Shown here: positions 10,396-55,111 of the stretch, piece after piece | Layout of the letters: each line of letters starts with the position of its first letter | Position numbering within the stretch: the first letter of the stretch is position 1 | Assembly: GCF_020536995.1 (NCBI RefSeq) | Contig: NC_068357.1 | Coordinates: 72,343,468 to 72,407,467, forward strand | DNA length: 64,000 nt | Origin: Dreissena polymorpha | Lineage: Eukaryota > Mollusca > Bivalvia > Myida > Dreissenidae | Direction of reading: 5' to 3' | Made by a program: the position numbers and the translations under genes | Notes under the pieces: model-generated | The model's database searches: none | Told to the model about the DNA's origin: nothing | What the model saw: the letters and a program-made list of their open reading frames with translations, nothing else

Positions 10396-12707
10396 CAGTA
10401 GCTTTTTCTATTTTGTTTAAAATAATCGGCCAATATATTAATATTTACAGTAGAAACAAGAAATATCTTTAAAAAAGATATACGGCGTTGATTGTGGTTG
10501 GAGTTTATGGAAGGTAAAGATTTAAATGAATGAGATCAAGGATAGCTAATATCTTTTTCTGTGCAGTTTTTAGCTGCATCAAACGCAGTACGGGATGTTA
10601 CGCGGAGTTTTCGCGGCTTATTTTACATTATTACATATTGCTGGTCATAAACCTATAGATACAAAAAAGAAAACCAAAGTCAACCGGCCACACGCGAAGT
10701 CTCGGTACATATTTTAAATATGTATACGCGCGTTCTTCGAACAAACCTGTTTGAGTGGTTTATCGGGAATTGCTACGTGTATTTGATTCGATTATTAACA
10801 GTATCGAGAATCATCGCGCTCATACTTAATACATTAGTCAATATGCTGCAATAATACATTAGTAAATATGATGGAATAATTCTTGTTAATTAATTAAAAA
10901 TAATATTTATCATGGTATTGTTGAAAACACATTAAGAATCTATTATTGACATGCCATAAAATAATATCGCTAGATATCTTCATTTCACATCTTTCTGGTG
11001 GTAAAGAAAATTCTGGTTCACCTAGTTCACGCTATAGCGTCTTTATTATATAACTATTATATAACTGACCGCGAACTTCGAACAGCACAGAAGGTCTGAC
11101 CTGTATATAAACTCTGACATTCAAACACACTAACCGCGAACTGACCCCTTATACCTCGCGGGTTGAAATGCAACACATTAAAGTGAGGCATCGCTTCCAC
11201 TGCTCTTTATACTTTTACATATAACATGTTGACAGGAATATGGAAGTCAGTACTAAATATGAGAACATGGCCTTTAAGTACACAACGTTCTCGCGCTGAA
11301 AATCCTCTGAAAATAAAAGATGTACGCACAAACTGTATTGATGTCGAGATTGAGTGTAAAACTGTTCTATCTATAAAGCCTTTTTATTAGAGATAAAACT
11401 GTTTCATGCTGAACACGCAGTAAAACAGTGTTACAAAGACGCGGACATGTTTCCAATGTTCTAGTGGTATTATCAAATCAGCCAATGCAGTCAATGAAGT
11501 GTATTCATCTGTACTTGGCCGCGGGAAGTTTTATTTGAATTCTATTGGACGCTAACAAAGGTCAGGCTAAGGTGAAAAGCTGGCGTATTCAGCTGACGCC
11601 GAAAAAAATCGTCCATGTAACTTCACTGAGTGCCTTTTACACTGAAATTCCCGACGCCCTTTGATGCTTTGCATCTATACTTATCTTGTACCCATCTAAA
11701 ATACAAGTAATTTTCTGAGGACCTTGGCTTTAACTTTTACACTGGTCGTTCATTGGTCAAGTGTTGCACGTGCGCGCGCGAAGAGCTCTACGTAGCCAGA
11801 CTGTGCACAAGATCTAAAAGTTGGGTAAAGTTGCGACCAAATTTTGTTGAGAAAAGATTTCAAAGATTATCAAAAACGGAAGTTTAACATATACACAGGA
11901 ATTGGATACGATATATTTGTTTTAGTCTTTTAAATGGTGATTTACTTTACAAAATGGCTTCTTTGAAAAAGTTCAGATTATCATGTATAAATCGGCTGTT
12001 GGGATAAACAAATAGAATAAGATTTTTTTATGATAAATAATCAATGGTCATTTCGAAAATACTCTTGGATAAAAAAGCCTTTTGCTCACGGAGAGGACCC
12101 CGATTCCGATTCCACATACGGAGAAGTTAAATGTACCAGCTCATTATGTGTTTCCACCTATGTTTACATCATAATATCTCGATCACTGTTTACATTTTGT
12201 GTACCGGGTAATCGGTAACAATCTATTTAGCTCAGGCAAGCATTATGTTACATTGTGGCATATGAATAACATAAAAGAGCTCATAACTGAACTTTGCTTA
12301 TTCCAGTCGTGTTTTCCGTCCTTATGTATGACGTAAATCACGACAAAAATGAGCAACTGCAAATTTAGATTTTTTAACTGTTTTAACTGTTCCTAGAAAA
12401 TGTCAAAGATGTCCCGTAAAGCCAATACTAGTAGTGAGCAATCATCTAATTTCAGCTTTCTCTAGGCGTCTCGGTACCGTGCGCGTCTCTTTAGCTTTTC
12501 TCACTCCTTGCCCATAAACTTTGCATCTGCAACCAGGTCTCGGCTCCATATGTTTCTTGACCGCCACTCGTTCTCTTCCCTTTGAGGTTCCAGGTGAGTG
12601 ATTGTTTTTTCGTATTGGATGCAGCTCGCGAAGGGTGTGGCCTATCCATCGCAAACGTATCTGAATTACATCTTTTTCAACGGGCTCCTGCTTGTTCTTT
12701 TCCTTAA

Positions 12708-13208
12708 AGGGGCCTTTTCACAGATTTTGGAATGTTATGAAGTTTGTCATTAAATGCTTTATATTGATAAATGTTAACATTGGATATAAACAGCTCCAGT
12801 AAAAAATCAAGAAAAAAAAATTTAAAAGAAGAGAAGGTAACCCTCAGCAGGGCTCGAACCACTGACCCCTGGAGTCCTGGAGTAAAAGTCCACCACTTAG
12901 ACCACTCGGCCATCCTTCCGGATACAATGCTATGCGTATTTTATACCTAAAATAAGCAATACTCGTTGTTTCACAAAATATAACGACAACAACAGAACTC
13001 TCCAAATTATTAATTCGTTTCGCGTTGCAACGTTTTATAATTTTTGGGTTTTTAATTGTCAAAAGATGCATATAATGGCTATTTTTGAGCATGGTAAATG
13101 TTCAGTATTACTGTTTCCTCACAAATATCATAACTAAAACGAAAATTTGCGAATCTGAAACATTTTTTTATCGATTTTGTCAATTTACCCAAACGTAAAA
13201 AGGCCCCT
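12708..13208 (-). mobile_element. TTAA-flanked MITE with tRNA-like core (family 1, copy B) inside the LINE
   Basis: TTAA lies at 12704-12707 and 13209-13212, with ends AGGGGCCTTTTCACAG and AAGGCCCCT. It matches the reverse complement of 1045-1530 along its length, including ATTAAATGCTTTATATT near one end. Inserted into the minus-strand LINE, so it is younger than that copy. Confidence 0.87.
12841..12918 (-). pseudogene. Class-II tRNA-like sequence inside the TTAA element (copy B)
   Basis: On the minus strand GGATGGCCGAGTGGTCTAAG (box A) and GTGGTTCGAGCCCTG (box B) are both close to consensus, with a long variable region as in tRNA-Leu/Ser. The anticodon loop would read CTTTTAC. Box A is better kept than in copy A. 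The acceptor stem is weak. Confidence 0.72.
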
Positions 13209-15559
13209 TTAAATCTTCGTTGGAGATCTTGTCTGGCCATATCTTAAGGATCTTCCTGTGGCAGATGTGGAGGACCTGGGTTTTCTTCATGCAGGTAACA
13301 TTGGTTCTATAGGTCTTTGTTCCATAGAGTTGTAATGGCTCCACAATCGTATGGAAGAGCCTGGTCTTGGTTTTGATGCCTTATGTGCTATGTATTATCG
13401 GATGTTTCTCGATCAGCTGGTGGAAGGCTGTGCTTTACCGATGCGGGTCCAGGATACTGCCGCGACAGGTGAAGCTTTTCACCCCTTCCAGCGCTTCGCT
13501 GGATCCCCATATGTTCATCGGCTGATGGAAGGCTACTCGTTATTTACTGATGTGGGTTCTGAAATCTGAATCCGTTCCTTATGGTTGTTCAGAATGCTGC
13601 CGAGGAAGGTGGAGCTGTCCAACTCCTCAAGCGCCTCGCCTTGGACTGTGATTGTTGTGTCGTTGGGTGCGTTGGTCCTGAACACCTTGCTCTTCCTTCT
13701 GTTGATAATGAGGCAAAGTCTAGCTGAGTTTTCCGCAAAAATGTAGGTCTTTTCCTGCATCTGTCACTAAACAGAAGATCCAGATCGTCGGCTTAATCGG
13801 TTTCGTCCAACTGTTTCCAAAGTGTCCACTGGATTCCGTTTTCGCTTCTGGTCCGTTTTGGTCTTCATGGCTCTGCCAATTGCAAGCAGAAACGGGTAGG
13901 GTGAGAGTAAGGAGCCTTAAAAGCCGGTCTAACTAAATATATAGCAGAATGCTGTCTGTCGTGAACTATTCTGCAGGTCATCCCTTCATTAGATTCCTAA
14001 TGATGAGTATGATCTTTTTTGGAACTCCGTTATGTCCCACTTGTCTCCAGAGTGACTGCCGGTTGACACTGTCGAACGCTTGTTTATAGTCGACGAAGTT
14101 TACGTCGAGAGGTAAGTTCCACTCCATGATTGGTTCAGAGAGATGACATGGCTGCAATCTTATTCGTGCATGATCTTTTCTTCCGGAAGCCGACTTGTTG
14201 GTCAAAGAGATGCGGGTCTACAGCGGCTTTCATTCGGTTAAGCAAGATGTGCTGTCTCTTCTTCTTTTGTTCTCTATTCAGTTTCGTTGTTCTGCTCGTA
14301 TACTTCGCTCAACGATCCTAATTGCTTCTGTGTACTTTTATTGTGCTTTTGCTTTTTTCTGTCCTTGTTTTGCTGTTGTGGACACATCCCTTCTTTTCTC
14401 TTATTTATTCCACTTTCTGTAGCGTCTTTCGTAATATCCACATTTTGTGGGTAAACGACTTCTAGCCAAGTACTACTTGGAATGTTGAGGTCTCTTCTTC
14501 TATCACTTTCAGACGCTACTGCGTTATCGTCGTTGCGTCAAGCAGCTCCTCTAGGACCTTGCACTTGTTGGATATAGTGATATTAAACTCTTCATGCTAT
14601 CATGTGACTTTCAGTGTAGTTGTGTTGCAACAAAGTCGAGAACTGTCCCCCACTCCCCTGTCCCATTTTTGCTCAGTTCAGTTTTAATTGGGTGACAAGG
14701 ATGATCTGAAGCAACGTCTGCTCTTCGCTTTACGCGTTAATCCTGAAGAGAGGTGCGAAACTTACTTATGATGCACATGTGGTCGATATGGATCTCTGTT
14801 GACAAGTTTGGTCACACCCAAGTTAAATTCTGTATATATCTGTGGTGGAAACCCAATGACCAGGTTAATTTTTGGCCAATCTCAAGCTAAAGTCATTCAT
14901 CTCGCCCAGCCATCGATGCCTCGTGATCTCTCAATATTCTCGATTGTCACTGATTATCTTGGCGTCAAAGACACACATTAAAAAAAGACGTTCTCCTTTT
15001 GTCTGTCTTGTATGATGGTTGACATTATGTTGTAAAAGTTGTCCGTCTGGTACTCGTCAGTGTCGTTCCTTGATGCATAGAACTGGATTATGCCCATGTT
15101 GATCCTCTTCTTTTTGCATGGGAAATGACTGTCCTTACCCTTGGTTCGTTTTCATTCCACCCTATGAATGCTCTCTGGTGTGTGATGCATCCTCCTATAG
15201 TCAGTAGGTCCAATCCAGAACCATTCCATTTTGGTTCGAATAAATGTGTCAACTCTATGGCCACATGCGCTGTCTTCCCGGTCCCGTAAATTCGGAACTC
15301 CATGTATACCGACTTTGGTGGTGGTCCTTTTGGAGACGAAGGTCTTCGGACTTTCGGCTTCTAGTTGACTCCGGCTTTCACCTCCCGGCTTCATATGCCC
15401 TCCAGATGAAGGTCCATCTTCTCCTAGGTCTGCGATTTATGTCGTTATTATGTCTGTCGCTTCTGAAGCAATAAGTTTTACATTATAGGGTAACTGGGCC
15501 TACGCACAACCCTCATCCTTTTTCAGACGGGCTTTTGACCATCCTTGGCAGAGTTATTG

Positions 15560-15588
15560 ATATATATATATATATATATATATATAAT
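15560..15588. repeat. (TA)n microsatellite
   Basis: About 14 uninterrupted TA dinucleotides between the LINE remnant and the PPP4R3 promoter region. Confidence 0.9.
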
Positions 15589-15802
15589 AACGTAAGTCTG
15601 ACTGTAAAGCTTCGTCTAGCTTTATGTCGAATAGACTGCTTCAATAGGATCCATTTGGGTTACAAAAAACAACAACAAAATTGTACTGAACCCCTTAAAA
15701 TAACACATTGAAGTGTGAAATGTAACCTAATGAAAAAGTTAGTGATTTGTCACCACTGCTTTGATTTTGAAAAAGTAAACCCCGAACAATTATTAACACA
15801 TT

Positions 15803-46580
<30,778 letters not shown>

Positions 46581-49500
46581 TGAATGTGCTAATGTTAGGA
46601 GACATAAAACTGAGGTGCAGCTGGGACATGGTGATATCCGTGTGTATGTCATTACCCCACCCACCTGTGAGATAGTGCTGGCCTATTGTCTTAGTGTAAT
46701 ATTTATATTTCGCTGACCTTTGGAGTACACGAGGTTGCTGATCAGAGAAAATTGTGAAATGGGTATCTCAGCACGGCTCTATTATAGGCTTTCATGGGGC
46801 ATTGACTGAGCTGTGTTTCCCAACTGAATGCAGCTTCATAGTCTGCAGGGCTGATGCTGCATGTAAAAGATTCGTAACAAAAAAATGGTGCATAAGAAGT
46901 GACTGCTGTGGATGTGCAGGGACCGTTAGAGGAGATGCATTTACAAGTGCGGAATCTCGGTGCTCAGAACATCACACCCCTGCCAGTGTCTGGACGGACG
47001 TCCATCCATCATCAATGCTTGTACCTGTGCCATGGACACTTTCAGTTCTTTACCTGAACTACGGAACTGTGTAGAACTGATAGTGTCACTGTGTATTGTG
47101 TATTGGCCATTTATTACTTACATTTATTGATAGCTAAAAAACTGTGTGATTTCTTTGTCCAGTTTTTAAAGATTTTAACAAATTAATGTTTTTCACATGT
47201 TCACTTCATATTAATCTGAATATTTTAAGACTAATTATATATTTATTTTTGTATTAGTATGCTAACAAATATTTGTTTTTCATTGTTATAAAATGAATAT
47301 CAAATTATATCTATAATATAACTTCCTGTTTACTGAAAATTGTTAAAAGTCATTTTTACAAAATTATAATATTTGTTTAAAGTAGCAATAAGGGTTTTAT
47401 CAGCATACCGAACTCTGTGATAAATTAGAACTTCAAAACCCTGAAATTTGACAACTTTTTAGAGCTTTTAGAAGTGCTTAAAGCTGTATGTTTATAGAAA
47501 CGTGTTATTTAAAGAGTTTAGAACTGGTTCAATGGGTGATCTCAGATATGTTATCATTTGAACATTTTGTACATTGCTATTGTAAAGTTTTGTCCGCTGT
47601 TTGTAATATTTGTTTCAATATTTTTTCCTCCAAATACATTCATTTGTGCTATCACTTGCATTAAATTCCAGCTAAAAACACACATATATAATTTAAAAAA
47701 CAGAACACAACATAAAAAATGTCTGATCATAATTCAAATGGATGATTTCTTTATTCATAAGAATTTCAACATAAAAAATCCGCTTATTGAATATGGTGTC
47801 CATGCCAAATTAGGAATAGTAGATATTTTAAAAGAAATATTAATGCACTTCACAATCTATTGTAAAACATCTACATTTTATCACCATGAATTTCTTTACT
47901 GTATTCTTAGTTAATTTTTACCAAAACACATCAATATTTTGGTTGCTGAAATTGATGTTATGATTTTTGAAAATCTAAATAAGTTAATTTTTCAGTTTGA
48001 TGACCAATACCATGTTACATTTTACTGTTGGTCAGTTCTATGAATACTTTCAAGTGAGTTGTGTGAAAGATTCATACTGCTTTCCTGGGATTCTGTGTGC
48101 AGGGGACATTTTTTGACGTTCTACTTCAAATGTACTGGAGTGTATCGGTGAGTTAGAGTATGTAAACTGGATGGAAAGATGCAAGAAACTAAACATGTTG
48201 TCAATCTTAACTAGAAGAAAAGCCTGTCAAGGTCCACTCAACCCTTGTAGAATGAATAACTGCAGATTAAAAGTAAAAGCGCTTGATAGGTTTGAATAAA
48301 TCCTAGGGAATGTCTAGCAGCAAGTTTTGCACAGGGACATTTTTAACTGGGCTTTCTCTGACTATATCATCAGGAATTTGGGCTTTCTTGATTGAACTGC
48401 ATATTTCCATCACTGAAATAAAAAACTACAATAAGACTAAGCGGCAGAGAGATGAAAGGATTCCAAGGATAGGTTCACAGATTGTTATGACAACATTCTT
48501 GTGAAGTTTTCCTAGCACCTCGGGGTGAGCAGCTTTTCAAGTTTATATAACCTCCAAACAAACATGGGTAGTTCAACATCTTGGGTGGTCTCCAGATTTA
48601 CCAATATAAGCCAGGGAGACATCCATTCTACTATAGCTTATTGGTTGGTGTTGGGGGTGGGAGCCAAACGTGGGCACCTGAATAAAGGTAAAGTTTGAGT
48701 GAAATTGAATTGCAATGTTTTGTATTGGCCGCATTGGTATAACATTACATTCCTTAACACGCAGTCGTAAAGGCCTCGTGTTTAAAATTGGTAAATTGTG
48801 CAAAAAAAGTTAAAAAAACTCATAAGATTTCCTCAGTTGACAGTTCCCAACAGTTTCTAGTTAATACGTTAACTGTGTATGCTCGGCGTTTGAAATGGCT
48901 GCATTCGTTGGGTTGATATCATTAATGCCATATTAAGTTTTAATCTGTGTATAGGTTAGTTACAATAAATTTAATGCCAAGAAAGCTACAAGTTAGCGAT
49001 GCTTTTGTATGTCTGCAGAGTGTTATGAATTCCAGAAACAAGTGGAAGCATATAGGAACCTCATTTGCATTGTGCGGTATTTAATCTAGAGAGTGCATTA
49101 GAATAAAATGTGTATGGATGACACCTTTATGCTTGTTTTGTGATTAGTTAACTCAATTTCATAATCATTTCATTGTATATTTTATCCTTTCTAAAGTTAT
49201 CATTGTAGCAAATTTTTTATTTTAACGTGTATATTCTATGAATTTGTACAGGCTGCTTTGCCATTATTTTTTCAAATGCATTGAAATTGTGATGCATTTT
49301 AATTGAACTATTTATTTAAACTTTATTATAAGGTCTAAGTGTGTCCTTGTTTTAGATCAATAGTTTGTACAATGACTAGTTCTATATTTATACAAAATTT
49401 GTCACACAAGTTTGGACATTTTAGAAAGTAAGTAAAACAGAAGAATAAGCATATCTAATTAAAAAACACAACTGAGCCAGTAAAAGAGAAGAATCTCCCT

Positions 49501-51330
49501 TCTTCAAATAAAAGTGAAATTTTTCCCCATCTTCAAAGTTTAATTGGAGTAATTTTTTTACAATTTTATCATTTACATGAAATGCAGTAACATGGAATGC
49601 TGTGTTTTTTGTGCTGTTGACTGGATCAAATGTTGGTCCATCTGCCTATTAACACCAAGTTTTGTTTCCTTCGCAAAAGAGCATAATGATATAAGCCACA
49701 TCTTGAAAACTGGCATTTTACGTCATTTGCAGCCTGGTTAGCCCAATCCCAGCATTTGCATTCACACAGTCTGGTTAGGAGCTTCTTATGACACCCCGGA
49801 GCTTTGTATGACTTTAATCCTTTACCACTTAGATACGTATGCTTACGCATTTGTAGTCCCCCTGAAAGTTAAATTTTATTAAAGGCCTTTCTTACTAGAG
49901 CCAATTTTTTAATGTTTTAAGTTCCAACCCTTAGTTACTGATGAGCAGCAAACAGAATTAAACGTGAACAGACTGCTAGTTACGCGCAGGCTGTTTTGGC
50001 TTTTCACTTTGCTTCTGAGTGGGAAAGGGATAAAGGACAGCGTAGCTCCTAACCAGACGTTATGATGGTGCTGGCTGGTCATGAGCTGTGCTGGCTGCAT
50101 ACGTCACAAGACCCAATTTTACATGATGCGGGTCATGTGTCTCAGTCCTAAAATGTCAAGCAGCTTCATTGTTAGCTAAGGCTGGGCCTTGTTCAGTATC
50201 ATAAGAATTGTATTCAGTTTTTCGAATAATTCATTATATAATTGGACAAGTAAAGTGATTGAATTCATACAATTTACTAAAATTGTGGACCATTTTGGTT
50301 GTTCTACTGTTTTATGATCTAGTTAATTGTGTTAAGTCTGTTATTTTGATCTAAGCAGCTGCTTGTAAACTTACAAAACTATGTCTGATGTTTTCTGATG
50401 CTCTTTCATTTCTTCCTGTAAGCTGTTACCAACACAAATCTTCTAGAAACCTTGCTAGTATTGTACAAATCAAATTTTATATTTTGTTTGTTTGTAGTTT
50501 ATAATGTGTTGCAACTTGATCTGTTTATTTTTCACAAACAGACTTGTGACATAGAAATGTGTTAAAATATTATGTCTTTATCATGTACAAATAAATCATC
50601 AACAAAACTAAATAAAAAAACTATTGAAATTATATTGTTTTCTCTTTGATTTATCAAAACATTTAAAACTGACTCATGAAGACATTGAATTTCCTTAAGA
50701 TTTCTATAAACAATATATATAAATTCAGCTGGCGAATATTTTTGTTTGTATGCTATAACATAAACTGCATTATTCTTTGCAGTATTATATACTCTGGTAA
50801 GTTTTGTTGAACTCGCTTGTGGAAAGCTCCTTGTAGAGGTCACAATGGTCAAGTCTGTGTGTATGGACTTTTAACTGTGACCACAGTGTTCACTATCATG
50901 ACGCGACGTTTCAAGTGTAATCTATGACTCCCTACCTCAAAGGTTAAGACCACACTAAGAGGTCAAAGGTGAACATTTTCCATTATAGAGAATGCAATCA
51001 TAAAATTACTTTTCACAAATGACTACCCAAGGACACAGCATGTCGCGTTTTAACACCCATCTCCCTACCTAAAAATTCAAGGTTGAATTAAGAGGTTACA
51101 AGTCAAAGTTGGCCATAACACAGCTTGTCTAGACTGTTTTTTGTCATTTATCATGTAATATTAAAATAAATTACCACACATTATCAAAGTGAGACAGTGT
51201 GTCACATGTAACACCCGTCTTCCTGCCCTAATGATTAAGGTGACAGAGTTCAAATGTCAATTTTGCCATGAAAAAGCTCGTCAAGTCTGTAATATTCATC
51301 ATGCAATTTTAAAATAACTATCGTTTAAAA
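46581..51330. other. PPP4R3 3'-UTR and intergenic spacer
   Basis: AT-rich, no conserved frame on either strand. The 3' end of the PPP4R3 transcript is not visible; AATAAA hexamers occur at several places, for example GAATAAATCC near 48294. A CCCTTTCCCACT MITE lies at 49813-50034. The strand-neutral stretch 50900-51330 has only TCAAGGTTGAATTAAGAGGT-like weak repeats. Confidence 0.6.
49813..50034. mobile_element. CCCTTTCCCACT MITE, copy 3 (reverse)
   Basis: Left TTTAATCCTTTACCACTTAG, right GCTTCTGAGTGGGAAAGGGA, with GAACAGACTGCTAGTTACGC in the centre. It interrupts sequence related to 46193-46404. Confidence 0.72.
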
Positions 51331-52974
51331 ACACCATTTATTCTGGCAGTATAAAGGGCTCAGCACCATTACTCCTTGCAGCCAAAAGGGCACAAACACC
51401 ATTTCTCCCAGTATAAAATACTAAAAAACCATTTCTCCTGGCAGTAAAACAGACTCAACCCCATTTCTCCTGGCAGCATAAAATACTCAAAAACCATTAC
51501 TCCTGGCAGTACAAAGAACTCGACATTTCTCCTGGCAGTATAAAGGACTCGAACACCATTTCTCCTGGCAGTATAAAGGACTCAACATTTCTCCTGGCAG
51601 TATAAATGACTCAAACTAAATTTCTCCTGGCAGCATAAAGGACTCAAACACCATTTCTACTGGCAGTATAAAGGGATCAAAGAACATTTCTACTGGCAGT
51701 ATAAAGGACTCAAACAACATTTCTGATGGCAGTATAAAGGAATCAAACACCATTTCTACTGGCATTATAATGTACTCAAAACACCATTTCTCCTGGCAGT
51801 ATAAATGACTCGAACACCATTTCTACTGGCAGTATAAAAAAGGACTTAAACAACATTTCTTCTGGCAGTATAAAAAAAGGACTCCAACAACATTTCTCCT
51901 GGCAGTATAAAGGACTCGAACAACATTTCTCATGGCAGTATAAAGGACTCAAACACCATTTCGCGTGGCAGTATAAAGGGATCAAAGAACATTTCTACTG
52001 GCAGTATAAAGGACTCGAACACCATTTCTCCTGGCAGTATAAAGGACTCGAACAACATTTCTCCTGCCAGTATAAATGACTCAAACACCATTTCTAGTGG
52101 CAGCATAAAGGGATCAAAAAACATTTCTCATGGCAGTATAAAGGACTCAAACACCATTTCTACTGGCATTATAATGTACTCAAAACACCATTTCTCCTGG
52201 TAGTATAAAGGACTCAAACACCATTTCTACTGGCAGTATAAAAAAGGACTTGAACAACATTTTTTTTGGCAGTATAAAAAAAGGACTCCAACAACATTTC
52301 TCCTGGCAGTATAAAGGACTCGAACAACATTTCTAATGGCAGTATAAAGGACTCAAACACCATTTCGCGTGGCAGTATAAAGGGATCAAAAAACATTTCT
52401 ACTGGCAGTATAAAGGACTAAAACACCATTTCTTCTGGCAGTATAAATGACCCAAAAACACCATTTCTTCTGGCAGTATAAATGACTCAAACACCATTTC
52501 TCCTGGCAGTATAATGTACCCAAAAAACATTTCTCCTGGAAGTATAATGTACTCAAACACCATTTCGCGTGGCAGTATAAAGGACTCAAACAACATTTCT
52601 CCTGGCAGTATAAAGGACTCAAACAACATTTCTCTTTGGCAGTATAAAGGACTCGAAACAACATTTCTCCTGGCAGTATAATGTACTCAAACACCATTTC
52701 TCCTGGCAGTAGAAAGGACTCAAACACCATTTATCATGGAGTATAAAGGACTCAAACTAAATTTCTACTTGCAGTATAAAGGACTCAAACAACATTTCTC
52801 CTGGAAGTATTATGTACTCAAATACAATTTCTACTTGCAGTATAAAGGACTCGAACAACATTTCTCCTGGAAGTATTATGTACTCAAATACAATTTCTCC
52901 TGGCAGTATAAAGGACTCAAACACCATTTCTCCTGGCAGTATGAAGAACTCAAACAACATTTCTCCTGGCAGTA
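51331..52974. repeat. Minisatellite, 33-bp unit, about 50 copies
   Basis: Unit consensus contains CCATTTCTCCTGGCAGTATA then AAGGACTCAAACA. 33 bp is eleven codons, so long frames open on both strands (minus: MVFESFILPGE repeated). Units at the left edge are shorter and less regular. Blocks repeat at larger scale: 51776-51960 closely resembles 52170-52370. Confidence 0.95.
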
Positions 52975-55111
52975 AATTTAATTAAAAGGAAGGTTATCAC
53001 AGACAAATGACAAACGAAAACTATTGCAAATCAATAGTATATAAAGATGTGAACATAACTACATGGTAAATAATTCCAACCCTTTTAAATAATATTACTG
53101 GTTGTCATTATTGAATTGAATGCCAATAAACAAATGAAGTACGTTTTACAAACTTATCCATTTACACATTTTAGAATGTATTTCACAAACATTTATTTGT
53201 TGTATTTTTACCAAATAATATATTTGCCGAACAATTTGCTGCTACATTACAACTCTATATTACAATATGACCTAGATGAAAATAAAATAACACGTTAAGG
53301 CTGATAAAATTTCTTGAATTAGCATAAAACAATAAATATGTAAAATAATGTACATAATATGGAAAACATTATACAAAATATACATAAATCATAATGGGGA
53401 ATAGAAAGAGGAGAATCTAAACCTACTCTTCTACTTTAAACCATTTCAAAACAAAACTCCACAATTCTTTATTCTAAAGCATCTTTCAACATCAAAGAGA
53501 TAAAATATGCCAATGCCATGTCCTCTGACCTACCTGGTAAAATTTCATTCATAAAAGCAATTATATGAATAAATACCAGGGTCATGACAGTGTCTATGTA
53601 TACAAATATGAAATACAACAATACTCTCCTCAATTTTTATTAACACTTAAGTAAGTAATAATAACCATATATACACAATAGTTATTCCAACATATGGAAA
53701 TATGAAAAAAAAATTAAACAGATCTCCAATGTGTGCAAAAATATGTTGATTCAACTTTGTTTGTCGCTTACGTTACATAATTGAATTGTAACAAACAGAC
53801 TTTTGAGCACATACAGGTTTGATATTACAAAGGCAATGTATCAGAGCAAGAATGCTGGTTTCTTGGAAGAGAGCTTTACACAAGTTGTGTACATGATTTT
53901 TGTTTTATTCACAAATGAGGTAAAAATGATGAGTACAAAAAATGCACCTTTTGATCTTAAACTAAACTGTACATATAAATGCGTAACAATCTTGAGCTGC
54001 AATATTTTTCATAAATTAAATTAAAAAGTACGTTTACATGGTATATAAAGAAAAAAATCACGCCATTTATTCCATAATGTTTGTTAGAAAACACATGTAA
54101 AAACTATGAAAAGTTGCTTCAAAAATACAGGAATCTCAAAATGTCAATATTTAAACTACCTTAATACAGTAAACTGAAAGAAGTAAACTTTCTCTTTAAA
54201 ACCAGCTGAATCTTTTCAAATCAACACTTTATCTTGGGGCTTCAGCTAAAATATTTATGAAAGGAGATAATTAATAATTATGAAATGAAAAGGCCATGAA
54301 TGCAAGAAATATTCATGCAAATGGATACTTTGGCACTTAGAGCATTGACAGGGAAAATAACAGGTAAAAACCAGTCTGAAGGCCATTAAATAATTTCAAT
54401 TTGGTTGAAAGTATAAAAAACTCAGCTGACGTATATTCTTGACTTTTACCCTTCCTTTGAACAAATCATTACACGTCTAATCTGAATCACATATATTTGT
54501 CTTAATTTCACCCTATTGTGAAGTGCACAAGCACTTGATTCAGCATAATGTGTTTACATAGTCCCAGATCAGATCCAAGTTTGCAGATCTCTTTTCCAGC
54601 TTCTCTGTCCATCACTTCACAGACAGACACACATCAAAATGCCATCTTCTGGTTTTCTACTCCAGTCTAATTTATTTACTCTACATACACAGAAGAAACT
54701 GCCAAGTTTGGGAATGAAAGTTATCTACAATTTAGAGGATCTAAATGTTATTTCTAAAAATATATTAGTACACTTAACACAGGTGTGTGGAAACATAATT
54801 ATTCTCTAATTGCCATCAAAACTGTAAAATCTAGTCCCCATACAAAACTCAGTTTTCCGAAACCTGTTTGATAATAATGGAAAAACATTACAAAAAGGAA
54901 ACTTACTTATCAAACCCTTTTTGAACCAGCCTTTCTTAAAAAGAAATTAACTTTTGTTTTGTTACATAACCATTTTTCTACATCATGCAGTTTTGACATT
55001 TAAATGTATACATCCCATCCCGCATGAAAGTAAAAGGGAAAATGACACTCTATTCCACACCCCTGCCTGATTACCAGCAATAAAAATAAAATTAAATAAT
55101 TATCTTAGGTC
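52975..55111. other. Intergenic or CCDC170 3'-UTR, no gene seen
   Basis: Very AT-rich, no repeat family of this window and no conserved frame. It lies directly downstream of the minus-strand CCDC170 stop, so part of it should be 3'-UTR. I cannot place the poly(A) site. Confidence 0.5.

Larger units (their letters stand above)
12440..15420 (-). mobile_element. Decayed LINE (RTE-like), minus strand, interrupted by a TTAA element
   Basis: Read on the minus strand, fragments follow LINE order. An endonuclease stretch with FEPKWNGSG lies at about 15090-15300. A piece resembling the TSVQDVRVxRGADxxSDHH segment lies near 14700-14800. RT core VDYKQAFDSVNRQSLW with NGVPKKI is at 13978-14110, ADDLDLLF near 13780, and INRRKSKVF plus LDSSTFLGSI at 13570-13720. 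The typical C-terminal tail RWIGHTLRE is at 12600-12654. Frames change and stops occur throughout, so it is dead. The element at 12708-13208 split it afterwards. RTE-like placement rests on remembered motifs only, and the outer ends are not defined. Confidence 0.8.

Noticed and set aside
46754-47074. A 106-codon frame after the PPP4R3 stop
   Set aside because: Lies in the likely 3'-UTR; Cys-rich but without a family match or splice support.
51776-52960. Several 60-114-codon frames on both strands
   Set aside because: All are phases of the 33-bp minisatellite.
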